Shown here one piece after another: positions 1 through 6,580 of a DNA stretch of 8,430 nt. The notes under the pieces are model-generated. The model did no database searches. It had not been told where the DNA came from and saw only the letters and a program-made list of their open reading frames with translations. How positions within the stretch are numbered: the first letter of the stretch is position 1; each line of letters opens with the position of its first letter. The DNA lies in NCBI GenBank assembly GCA_938036585.1, contig CALHQN010000111.1, forward strand, positions 1 to 8,430, written 5' to 3'. This DNA is from an uncultured Campylobacter sp. (lineage in GTDB: Bacteria; Campylobacterota; Campylobacteria; Campylobacterales; Campylobacteraceae). A program made the translations under genes and the position numbers.

Positions 1-128
1 TATTTTAGTATCATCAAATTTCATAAAAAATTTATTTACACTGATAAAAACACAATTTTTAATATATGTCTAATAAGCAAAATAGTAATATTTTTACAAT
101 ATTAAATTTCAACGAGAAAGGAGAAAAC
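1..128 (+). promoter_or_regulatory. AT-rich upstream region of the first dba-dsbI unit, with a dyad operator candidate
   Basis: This very AT-rich stretch lies before the first dba gene and has no convincing gene of its own. An in-frame ATG at 66 would add 21 residues to Dba, but it has no Shine-Dalgarno sequence, whereas the ATG at 129 has GAAAGGAG just before it. A perfect 7-bp inverted repeat, TAATATT-N5-AATATTA, spans 86-104 and overlaps a -10-like TACAAT at 95-100. In C. jejuni the dba-dsbI operon is reported to respond to iron through Fur, so a Fur-type operator is one possibility, but in DNA this AT-rich such dyads also arise by chance. No clear -35 box is visible, which is usual for Campylobacter sigma-70 promoters. 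Confidence 0.35.
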
Positions 129-296
129 ATGGAATTTTTAATGGTTCTGATGTTTTTCGTCGCGGGCCTTTTGTTGTGGTTTAGACCTGAGAAAAAGCGC
201 GCAGTTATGGGCTTTGGTATCGCGGGTATCGCTATACTCGTCATCGTGATGGCGTGGGTGAATAAATTTGCCGTCGTGCCTATGGGAAATTTTTAG
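129..296 (+). CDS. dba: Dba-like small membrane protein (copy 1)
   Basis: This encodes a 55-residue protein made almost entirely of two hydrophobic helices (about residues 3-18 and 27-45) joined by a positively charged turn (RPEKKR). By the positive-inside rule, both ends face the periplasm. The chain ends in VVPMGNF; the second copy at the other end of the window ends in VVPVGNF. In C. jejuni, Dba is a similarly short protein encoded directly before dsbI and needed for proper DsbI production or function. The match here rests on size, topology, position before dsbI and the conserved tail. The start at 129 is chosen for its strong GAAAGGAG ribosome binding site. The stop lies 9 bases before the dsbI start, and the dsbI ribosome binding site overlaps the stop codon, which suggests coupled translation. 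There are no cysteines, so it cannot itself carry a disulfide. Confidence 0.85.
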   Translation: MEFLMVLMFFVAGLLLWFRPEKKRAVMGFGIAGIAILVIVMAWVNKFAVVPMGNF

Positions 297-305
297 GAGC
301 GAGCG

Positions 306-1043
306 ATGGAAAATCAAAATTTCGCAAACGGCTCCGAAAATTTGCCGAGCTGGGGCGACGACGAGAAGCTATTTTTTAATCTTTTTGCCCTCGCGGCACT
401 CGCTCTCATCGCTTTGCCCGTAGGTATCGCATGCCTTGTTTTGGGCTTTGGTATGGGCGATAGTCCCTGCATCATGTGCTGGCACGAGAGATTTTGCATG
501 GTAGCGATCTCGTTTATGGCGCTAGTTATCGTTAGATACGGCTTTAAGGTCAAATACCTTGCTGCAATCCTCTTTTTAGCGTGCCTTGGGCTTTACGACG
601 GCTTTTTGCATTACAGCCTAGACGGCACGGGCGGAGGATACCTCGACATAAAGCAGGGCTTCGGGCTCGAAATTTTAGGCGCACACACGCAGTTTTGGGT
701 CGTAGTGGTGCATTTTTGCGTCATTATCTTTTTAGGCGTGATTTTGCTGCTAGGCAAAAACGTAGGTAAAATAATGCAAAAAAGCGAGGAAGGCGCATAC
801 GGTGCGGTTCTGCCGAGCTTCGCGCTAGGTAAGATAGCCGTGGCAGCCTTTGCGATTATCATGGCTTTTAACTGCGTGCAGGCCTTTATCACGGCAGGTC
901 CTCCGCCCTATCTAGCCTCTGCGACGCCTTCGCGCATGAGCGTCGATCCGTCAAAGTGGTTTTGGGAGCTTGATCACTGGGAGGAGACCGAAATTGACTT
1001 CCGCGAAAGCTGGAATCCAAAACTACCGAATTTACCGAAGTGA
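306..1043 (+). CDS. dsbI: DsbI-type DsbB-family thiol:quinone oxidoreductase, membrane part only (copy 1)
   Basis: This is a 245-residue inner-membrane protein with five predicted helices (about residues 24-47, 62-78, 83-99, 129-149 and 174-196). The first periplasmic loop carries the DsbB-type redox motif C55-I-M-C58 followed by WHER, as in DsbB (CxxC.xER). Family knowledge: DsbB proteins reoxidise a periplasmic DsbA-like partner and pass electrons to quinone. Unlike E. coli DsbB, the second periplasmic loop (about 100-128) has no cysteine. The fifth helix places a conserved tail of about 50 residues (from GPPPYL) in the periplasm. In C. jejuni and H. pylori DsbI a fifth helix leads into a fused beta-propeller; here the protein stops and the propeller is the next gene, 9 bases on. 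The ribosome binding site is AGGAG at the dba stop. The DsbB-family call is firm; the DsbI assignment rests on topology and neighbours. Confidence 0.88.
   Translation: MENQNFANGSENLPSWGDDEKLFFNLFALAALALIALPVGIACLVLGFGMGDSPCIMCWHERFCMVAISFMALVIVRYGFKVKYLAAILFLACLGLYDGFLHYSLDGTGGGYLDIKQGFGLEILGAHTQFWVVVVHFCVIIFLGVILLLGKNVGKIMQKSEEGAYGAVLPSFALGKIAVAAFAIIMAFNCVQAFITAGPPPYLASATPSRMSVDPSKWFWELDHWEETEIDFRESWNPKLPNLPK
639..692 (+). repeat. 54-base block shared with the second dsbI (inverted copy at 7837-7890)
   Basis: Bases 639-658 and 669-692 are identical to the reverse complement of 7871-7890 and 7837-7860. The 10 bases between differ at three places, all third codon positions, giving 51 of 54 matches. 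Other conserved stretches of the same genes, such as the CxxC region, show far more silent differences. The block is coding and spans the LDIKQGFGLEILGAHTQ loop. Confidence 0.8.
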
Positions 1044-1052
1044 GGTCGCGAT

Positions 1053-1940
1053 ATGAGAAAAATTTTAACCTTAACCCTTTTGTGCGCTGCACTGGCGCTG
1101 GGCGGCGAATTTAATCTAAATCCTGCGGACGGCGCAGTGACAAATTTAACGCCGCTACGCAAAAGCGGCGAGATAACGCTAAATTTAAACAACAATAATC
1201 CCGTCACGGGGCTTGACTACGACGCGGCAAGCGGAAGCTTCTTGCTCAGTACGTTAAAATTCGAGCTCTACGAAATGGACGGCGAGCTAAAAACCGTAAA
1301 AAGCTATCTACGAAGCACGCCCGATTGGATAATGCAGATGGAAGAAACCGTCGCGGCGAGCTTTTTTAAAGGCTCGGTAGGGCTCATGAGCTATAATAAA
1401 ACCTATGAGTTTTTCAAACCCGCACCGAATCAAAGCAAAGAGGAAACAAACAAGGCGTGGCGCTATCTGCACGACGGATACGAAAATTTCACGCTCGATT
1501 TCAAGGACCGCTACTCCACCGTGCGCGCTAAGCAGCAGTTCATCCTCTCGTGGGATCACTCGGATTTCTACGGCGAATTTTTCGTCGCTAGCGTGCCGGA
1601 TAACATAAAGCAAAGCTGGAGCATAGCGAGCTTTAGCGATACCGACAACATGCTCTCGACCGAGTTCGTGCCGAGCTTCGATGAAGCTCTCGGCGTAAAG
1701 GAAGGTAGGGATATAAACGACTACTATGTTACGGGTATGGATGCGAGCGGCGAGTTTGTTTATCTGCTCTCGAAGCAATACTCAAGCATCCTAAAGCTTG
1801 ATCCGCGCAGCAGAAAGATCGTGGAGGTTTATGGCTTTGAAGGCGCGAGCGATGCCCATGCGCTCGCTATCAAAGAGGGCAAATTCTACGTCGCGTCCAG
1901 AGAAGGCGGCGTGAATAAAATTTTTATTTTTGAGAGGTGA
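1053..1940 (+). CDS. Exported DsbI-associated beta-propeller-like protein (copy 1)
   Basis: This 295-residue protein has a Sec signal peptide (MRK, hydrophobic core about 4-17, likely cleavage near residue 18), so it should act in the periplasm. The single cysteine (C11) lies inside the signal and does not form a good lipobox; the mature chain has none. The mature part contains recurring strand-rich units typical of propeller blades: VTGLDYDAASGSFLLST (51-67), GLMSYNKTYEFF (110-121), ILSWD...FFVASVPD (164-183), YYVTGMDASGEFVYLLSKQ (224-242) and ALAIKEGKFYVASREG (270-285). It is clearly related to the protein at 6581-7477. Its place after the five-helix dsbI, plus the known fusion of a DsbB-like domain to a propeller in C. 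jejuni and H. pylori DsbI, suggests it is the detached propeller half of DsbI. No catalytic residues are recognised. It is far too short to be the arylsulfate sulfotransferase AstA, which follows dsbI in some C. jejuni strains. Confidence 0.75.
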   Translation: MRKILTLTLLCAALALGGEFNLNPADGAVTNLTPLRKSGEITLNLNNNNPVTGLDYDAASGSFLLSTLKFELYEMDGELKTVKSYLRSTPDWIMQMEETVAASFFKGSVGLMSYNKTYEFFKPAPNQSKEETNKAWRYLHDGYENFTLDFKDRYSTVRAKQQFILSWDHSDFYGEFFVASVPDNIKQSWSIASFSDTDNMLSTEFVPSFDEALGVKEGRDINDYYVTGMDASGEFVYLLSKQYSSILKLDPRSRKIVEVYGFEGASDAHALAIKEGKFYVASREGGVNKIFIFER

Positions 1941-1972
1941 AATTTAAGCCGTCTTTTTGGCGGCTTAAATTT
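1940..1972 (+). terminator. Hairpin with 12-bp stem after copy-1 propeller gene
   Basis: The arms 1940-1951 (AAATTTAAGCCG) and 1961-1972 (CGGCTTAAATTT) are perfect reverse complements around a 9-base loop. The stem begins in the last base of the stop codon. The 3' arm ends in TTT but no long T-run follows, so the call rests on stem strength and position. The symmetric A/T-rich arm ends could let it work on both strands, which would suit the convergent arrangement. Confidence 0.7.
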
Positions 1973-2127
1973 AATTGATCTAAACGGAAATTCCGCATCC
2001 AAAACTATAAGAATGTTGATTAAACATTAACTTCTAAAAAATACATTAGTACCGATCAATCTCCAGCGTCATCATATATGGTTTATAAGTATTATGAAAT
2101 TTTAGATTAGAATTTAAGTAAATAATA
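1973..2127. other. Gene-free convergent spacer
   Basis: This AT-rich stretch separates the two convergent operons. I see no ORF longer than about ten codons with a ribosome binding site, no tRNA-like fold and no array. The only structure noticed is a small dyad CGGAAATTCCG at 1985-1995 (5-bp arms, one-base centre), too small to assign a role. Its base composition differs sharply from the coding DNA on both sides. Confidence 0.5.
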
Positions 2128-2147
2128 GGTCGGGCGGGTGCCCGACC
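2128..2147 (-). terminator. Intrinsic terminator of the seven-gene molybdoenzyme operon
   Basis: A GC-rich hairpin, GGTCGGGC / GCCCGACC (8-bp perfect arms at 2128-2135 and 2140-2147, 4-base loop), lies 18 bases past the stop codon of the membrane anchor gene. Read on the minus strand, it is followed by TATTATTTACTT, which is T-rich but interrupted. This is the best candidate end for the long minus-strand transcript. Confidence 0.75.
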
Positions 2148-2165
2148 AGTATCAGAAAGGAGGAG

Positions 2166-3053
2166 TTAAAATATATAGACTGCACCAAGCACGATAAACG
2201 CTCTTAGGCAAAAGCCGCCCACAAGCACGCCGTATTCGTTATAAACACAGCTTTTTACCTCCTCGCCGCCGTGCGCGCAGACGCTGCCGTCTGCGCTAAC
2301 GCTACAGCTGCGAAGCATAAATTTACTTCCGCCCAGCAGCGGCAGAGCAAGCCCAAACACGACAAAGCCTATCCAAAACATCGGCGCAAGCGAGCCGCCG
2401 ACTATCTTAGTTACGCTAGCCATGCCTGCAGCCTCGCTTCTTACGCTCGCAAATAGCGCTAGCACCGCAACGATCTCAAGCGCGACTAGCACTACGTGAA
2501 ATTTATGCGCGCAGTGGCTTAGCCCGTGCCCTGCATTTAGCGTAGCGGCGGCGTTTGCACTAAGCCCCGTAGAGATCGCGGAGATCGTAAATAAAATCGG
2601 TAGCCACACGCTAGCCCAAAGCGGGATCGCCTTTACGACGTAAAGCAGCAGCCCGGTATACCCCATCACTCCAAGCGCTAAAATAGCTCCGAGCGTGAGC
2701 ATCATATCGCAAATTTTACCGCTCTTTTTGATCTGCAAAAGCACCAAAACGCTGACTACGATGAAAAACGTAAGTAGATACGTACCTATGCTCATCATCG
2801 AAACCGGACGCGTGTAGAGCTGTAAAATTTTAAGAGGATTTATCGCAGCGCTCGGCGCCAAGTCAAATAGTAAAAGCGCGGTTCCTATTATCACCGCAAC
2901 GGGTGCTAGCAGAAAGCCGAACTTATAAAACCTCTCGTTTAATGAGCCCAAAAAGCCTTTGTAAGCCAAAGCCGAGCACAAAAACGCCCCGGCGCCTAAA
3001 CCGCCTAGAAACAAATAGATGACTATGAGCCATCCCCAAGTCGTCTGTACCAT
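2166..3053 (-). CDS. NrfD/PsrC-family membrane anchor subunit of the molybdoenzyme
   Basis: This is a 295-residue integral membrane protein with eight predicted helices. The first, after WGWLIVIYLFLGGLGAGAFL, matches the opening typical of NrfD/PsrC proteins (polysulfide reductase NrfD family) rather than the E. coli DmsC type. Family role: it anchors the FeS and catalytic subunits on the periplasmic face and exchanges electrons with the quinone pool; it carries no haem. It is the last gene of the operon, before the terminator at 2128-2147. Start choice: an ATG at 3059 overlaps the chaperone stop as ATGA, but the AAGGA Shine-Dalgarno abuts that ATG directly, whereas the ATG at 3053 is 6 bases after it and gives the usual MVQTTWGW start. 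The 3059 start would add only two residues (MT). Either way the gene is translationally coupled to the chaperone gene. Confidence 0.9.
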   Translation of the reverse strand: MVQTTWGWLIVIYLFLGGLGAGAFLCSALAYKGFLGSLNERFYKFGFLLAPVAVIIGTALLLFDLAPSAAINPLKILQLYTRPVSMMSIGTYLLTFFIVVSVLVLLQIKKSGKICDMMLTLGAILALGVMGYTGLLLYVVKAIPLWASVWLPILFTISAISTGLSANAAATLNAGHGLSHCAHKFHVVLVALEIVAVLALFASVRSEAAGMASVTKIVGGSLAPMFWIGFVVFGLALPLLGGSKFMLRSCSVSADGSVCAHGGEEVKSCVYNEYGVLVGGFCLRAFIVLGAVYIF

Positions 3054-3055
3054 CG

Positions 3056-3703
3056 TCATTCCTTTAAATTTTCAAAAATTTTAGGATCTTTTAGCGCATT
3101 TTTAAGCGCATCCATCTCGCTATTTAGATAGAGATTTAAAAAGCTCCCGAAGCTCTTCCAAAGGTCTAAATTTGCATGCTCGTCGCAACGAGCGGCAAAT
3201 TTGCCAAACCACTGCGACGGATGAGCGGCGATAAATTCCGCCTTTTTACGCAGAATTTCGTTAAATTTCGCCTCATCCTCCGCCTTTAGCGCGCTAAAAC
3301 TCAGAAAATAAAGATATTGCAACTCGTACCCGATGAAATCGTCGGGAAATTTATCAAGCTGCGCATCCTCGAGCTTTAGCCCAGAGCTCTCGTAAAAGCT
3401 TCGCACCTGCATCGTCTTTGCCCCGAACATCGTTTGATAGTCGAAATACACCGACTCGTAAGGCTCGGCTTTGGGGCGCCTAGGACCTACGAAGAGCCTA
3501 TTGAATTCGTAGCGAATTTCATCAATTAAGTTTGGCTCGCTTTTGCATTCGGCAAATTCGAGGATAAATTTATGCTCTTTAAGCTTAGGCGCAAAATCCT
3601 GCGTCAAATTTAAAAGCTCGTCCAAATTTTCACCGGTAAGAGGCACCAAAAATACCTGCCTCAAAAAGTCCTCGACGCAAAGACTCTGCTTTAAATTACG
3701 CAT
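3056..3703 (-). CDS. TorD/DmsD-family molybdoenzyme maturation chaperone
   Basis: This 215-residue, soluble, helix-rich protein has the family marks of TorD/DmsD/NarJ redox-enzyme chaperones: YEFNRLFVGPRRPKAEPYESVY (65-86), the KFPDDFIGYEL segment (118-128, the E-x-PDH-x4-EL region) and a late HPSQWFGKF (161-169). Family role: cytoplasmic binding of the Tat signal and folding intermediate of the catalytic subunit until the molybdenum cofactor is inserted. The likely client is the Tat-signal subunit at 4267-6558. A longer frame opens at 3730 (MSLSTKDKK...), overlapping the FeS gene by 17 bases, but that ATG has no good ribosome binding site, while the ATG at 3703 follows TAAGGATAAAAAG and is preferred. 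Lying between the FeS and anchor genes suggests strict stoichiometric co-expression. Confidence 0.87.
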   Translation of the reverse strand: MRNLKQSLCVEDFLRQVFLVPLTGENLDELLNLTQDFAPKLKEHKFILEFAECKSEPNLIDEIRYEFNRLFVGPRRPKAEPYESVYFDYQTMFGAKTMQVRSFYESSGLKLEDAQLDKFPDDFIGYELQYLYFLSFSALKAEDEAKFNEILRKKAEFIAAHPSQWFGKFAARCDEHANLDLWKSFGSFLNLYLNSEMDALKNALKDPKIFENLKE

Positions 3704-3713
3704 CTTTTTATCC

Positions 3714-4265
3714 TTAGTGGATAAACTCATTGCGCTTCATGCGAGGATAGAAGCGGATATTCGGCTTCGTAAAAAAGCGTTTAAAGCCCGGCATCTCTTT
3801 CTCCATCCCCGCACTATCGCTTACGTCGCTATCGACCAGCTTTAGCACGTCGCAAGGACAGCCCGCTACGCACGCAGGCTCCTCGCCGCGCTCGAGCTTC
3901 TCGGCACAGAGATTGCATTTTTGCGCTTTGCCGTCTTTGCCTTTGGTTATCGATCCGTAAGGACAGGCTACGATGCAGTATCCGCAGCCGATGCATTTAT
4001 CGTGGAGCGGCTGAACGATGCCGTTTTCGAGCTTAATGTAAGCTCCCACGGGACAAACATCCATACACGCAGGCTCTTCACAATGGTGGCACGAATGCGA
4101 GATGAAAATTTCCTTTTCGATCTCGTCTTCATGGATGAGCATCATATCGACGTGGCGCCAGTTGATGTCGGGGTCTTGGTTGTGATAGACCTGACATGAA
4201 ATTTCACACGCCTTACAACCTATGCAAAAGTTGTAATCAAATAAAAATCCTTGTTTTCGTTTCAT
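3714..4265 (-). CDS. Four-cluster ferredoxin-type electron-transfer subunit (DmsB/PsrB/NrfC-like)
   Basis: This 183-residue protein carries sixteen cysteines in four ferredoxin-like groups: C14/C17/C20/C24, C59/C62/C67/C71, C91/C94/C97/C101 and C117/C120/C132/C136, enough for four [4Fe-4S] clusters. An extra Cys138 follows the last group. There is no signal peptide; proteins of this family are carried through the Tat system bound to the catalytic subunit. It relays electrons between the membrane anchor and the molybdenum subunit. The start is one base after the stop of the catalytic subunit gene, with AGGAGG inside the end of that gene, so translation is coupled. The chain is rather short for a DmsB, nearer the PsrB/NrfC size, and its charged C-terminal tail (FYPRMKRNEFIH) may contact the anchor. 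The role is secure; which named family it belongs to is not. Confidence 0.93.
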   Translation of the reverse strand: MKRKQGFLFDYNFCIGCKACEISCQVYHNQDPDINWRHVDMMLIHEDEIEKEIFISHSCHHCEEPACMDVCPVGAYIKLENGIVQPLHDKCIGCGYCIVACPYGSITKGKDGKAQKCNLCAEKLERGEEPACVAGCPCDVLKLVDSDVSDSAGMEKEMPGFKRFFTKPNIRFYPRMKRNEFIH

Positions 4266-4266
4266 T

Positions 4267-6558
4267 TTATGCCTCCTGTTTTGCAGCTTTTTTTACTTCG
4301 CAAAAGCTTGCGGTATAGGTCGATCCGTTACCCAAATCGCTCACTCCGTCCGAGCAAAGGATGTTTGCTCCAGTGCGAGATTTGGTTACTTTAACCCAGA
4401 TATTATTCCATGCATAAACGATTCCAGGCTGCATCTGATTGGTCTCGACCGCCGTAAATATCGCCGTACCCTTTTCATTCGTGGCTTCAACCGTATCGCC
4501 CTCTTTGATACCGCGCGCCAGCATATCCTCGCGCGTCATAAAGAGCTCAGCGTTGCCCTTTACTATGACGCGTTTTAGGATGTAAGGCATATTGCCCCAG
4601 TTTGAGTTATCCTGAAGCTGCGTGCCCGGCGTCATAAAATAAAGCGGATATTTTTTGAGATAACCGTCGCCGAAACTCTTATGTGCTCGGTAATAATCCC
4701 AATCGTCATCAAGATCGATCACTGGATGATAACCTGCCTCTTTGAATGTCTCAGAGTAGAGCTCGCACTTGCCGCTTTTAGTACCGAATACAAGCTTGTC
4801 CTTCGGCGCATAAGGGTAGTAAGGAAACTGATCTTTCATCGTCTCAGGCGTTCTAAACGGCTTAATCCAGCCTACGCTCTTTAGTTTTTCGTAAGTGATA
4901 TTTTGCTTTTTGGCAAATTCCGTATCCAAAAACCTCCTGCAAACCGTCTCGCTATCCCAATCAAAGCACTCCTCTTTATATCCCATCGCCTTGGCTAGAG
5001 CATTAAAAAAATCCAAATTCGTCTTGGCTTCGCCCAGCGGCTTGACGCTTTGGGCGTTGTAGCAGACGTAGCCCGAAATTTGATCGTTTTGAATATCTTC
5101 GCTCTCCATAAAAGTAACGCCCGGCAATACGTAGTCAGCGTAATCGCAGGTGTCGGTATCGTAAGGATCGATGACTACCAAGAAAAAATCGTCGTCCATC
5201 ACGCGTTTTTTGATTAAATTCGTATTCGGCGCCGTTACCATTAAATTTGAGTTGTAGTTGATACAGGCGCGAATTACCGTATTTATCGGCTTACCCAAAT
5301 AGGTCGGATTTTCCTTTTGGATGCCTTTGCCAAATTCTACGTAGCTTACCTGCTGGCGCTCTATCTTTTTGCCCTCTGCGTCTTTCGGCGAAAGGTCTGG
5401 CATGCAGTTATCGAAGTTAAAGCAGCCCTTTACATGCACGTAGGCCCAGAATAACCCGCCGCCAAGTTTTGTAAGGCAGCCCGTAAGTACCGGCAAGAAA
5501 GTAACCGCGCGCACCAGCCTTGCTCCGTTAAAGTGTCTTTGCCCGCCGTCGCCGTGCATGATAGCCGGTGCTTTTGCGTGAGCGTATTCTCTAGCAAAGA
5601 CTTTGATCTGATCTACGCTTGCGCCGCACATATCACTTAGTTCGCCGTAGGTGTAGAGCGAGCATTCATGAACTAGATCTTCAAAACCGGTTGTATATTT
5701 TTCTACGAATTCATGATCATATAGATCTTCTTCTATCAAAAATTTGCATACCGCTAGACAAAATGCCGGATCGCTTGAAGGCTTTAGCTGGATAAACATA
5801 TCGGCCTGGTTTGCAAGCGGAATTCTGATCGTATTTATGACGATGATTTTGCCGCCTCGCTTTTTGACGCGGTGGGCAAATCTGATCCAGTGTACCGCCG
5901 TGTAGGCTTCGTTTGAGCCCCAGCTGATATACATGTCGCTCTCATCGACTTCTAGCGCGTCTTTTGAAAAATCCGTGCCGATGACGCTCGGCGTGCCCGC
6001 ATAGCGCGGCCAGTCGCACGGGTTGCGCACAAGCCTCGTAGCGCCGTATTTTTCAAAGAAATTTCCAGGCGCGATCGTCTTTGAGATATGCCCTTCGTTG
6101 CCCGAATAGACAAATTCCGTCAGCGCCTCGCCGCCGTATTTTGCCTTGATTTCAGTAAGCTTGGCGGCTATCTCTTTTAGCGCTTGATCCCAGCTTATGC
6201 GCTCCCATTTACCCTCGCACTTTTTACCGACGCGCTTCATCGGATACATTATACGATCGGCATTGTATAGGTGCATCGCGTAGGTATGACCTTTGACGCA
6301 GACCGTGCCTTGCGTTAGAGGGTGCTTCGGATCGCCCTTGATGCTAACCATCTTGCCGTCTTTGATCTCTGCGATCATCGAACAGGCATCGCGGCAGTTT
6401 CTAGGACAGGTGAGGTAATGATACTCTACGCCCTGCTCGTTTTTATAGGATTTCGGTTTAAAATCCACCTCAAACTGCTCCATACCAAATAGGCTTGGAG
6501 AGGCTCCCGCCGTAGCCAGAGTCGCTCCCGCGCCTTTTAAGAAAGAACGTCTTTGCAT
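4267..6558 (-). CDS. Tat-exported Mo-bisPGD oxidoreductase catalytic subunit, DMSO reductase superfamily
   Basis: This 763-residue subunit begins with a twin-arginine signal (RRSFLKGAGATLATAGA), so it is folded in the cytoplasm and exported to the periplasm. A [4Fe-4S]-binding domain follows with C51-x3-C55-x3-C59-x27-C87, then the segment DRIMYPMKRVGKKCEGKWERISW (101-123) typical of the superfamily, the WGSN motif (213-216), and a C-terminal molybdopterin dinucleotide-binding domain (about 635-757, PLYFMTPGTQLQDNSNWGN). At the expected molybdenum-ligand position it reads N-P-C181-D182-W183-P-R-Y-A-G. E. coli DmsA has its ligand serine in GDYSS; no serine is present here between 179 and 190. 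The ligand is therefore Cys181 or Asp182, and the substrate (sulfur or nitrogen oxide, polysulfide, thiosulfate, arsenate or other) cannot be named. The start is backed by TAAGGAGAAGAG; the gene is 22 bases after the propeller gene. Confidence 0.92.
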   Translation of the reverse strand: MQRRSFLKGAGATLATAGASPSLFGMEQFEVDFKPKSYKNEQGVEYHYLTCPRNCRDACSMIAEIKDGKMVSIKGDPKHPLTQGTVCVKGHTYAMHLYNADRIMYPMKRVGKKCEGKWERISWDQALKEIAAKLTEIKAKYGGEALTEFVYSGNEGHISKTIAPGNFFEKYGATRLVRNPCDWPRYAGTPSVIGTDFSKDALEVDESDMYISWGSNEAYTAVHWIRFAHRVKKRGGKIIVINTIRIPLANQADMFIQLKPSSDPAFCLAVCKFLIEEDLYDHEFVEKYTTGFEDLVHECSLYTYGELSDMCGASVDQIKVFAREYAHAKAPAIMHGDGGQRHFNGARLVRAVTFLPVLTGCLTKLGGGLFWAYVHVKGCFNFDNCMPDLSPKDAEGKKIERQQVSYVEFGKGIQKENPTYLGKPINTVIRACINYNSNLMVTAPNTNLIKKRVMDDDFFLVVIDPYDTDTCDYADYVLPGVTFMESEDIQNDQISGYVCYNAQSVKPLGEAKTNLDFFNALAKAMGYKEECFDWDSETVCRRFLDTEFAKKQNITYEKLKSVGWIKPFRTPETMKDQFPYYPYAPKDKLVFGTKSGKCELYSETFKEAGYHPVIDLDDDWDYYRAHKSFGDGYLKKYPLYFMTPGTQLQDNSNWGNMPYILKRVIVKGNAELFMTREDMLARGIKEGDTVEATNEKGTAIFTAVETNQMQPGIVYAWNNIWVKVTKSRTGANILCSDGVSDLGNGSTYTASFCEVKKAAKQEA

Positions 6559-6580
6559 CTCTTCTCCTTAAATGTGGGCT

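Noticed and set aside
66..128. N-terminal extension of Dba copy 1 from the ATG at 66
   Set aside because: No ribosome binding site precedes that ATG, the added residues are polar and low-complexity, and the second Dba copy starts at the equivalent of 129.
1308..1778. 156-codon open frame on the minus strand
   Set aside because: It lies wholly inside the propeller gene on the opposite strand, has no ribosome binding site and no recognisable domain; it is a by-product of codon use.
1053..1940. Arylsulfate sulfotransferase (AstA) following dsbI
   Set aside because: The protein is less than half the length of AstA and I see none of its expected active-site sequence; only the gene position is similar.
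1985..1995. Short dyad CGGAAATTCCG in the convergent spacer
   Set aside because: The arms are only 5 bp and there is no nearby start codon to regulate; chance is enough to explain it.
3704..3730. Longer start for the chaperone at 3730
   Set aside because: It overlaps the FeS gene and lacks a good Shine-Dalgarno sequence, whereas 3703 follows AAGGA at suitable spacing.
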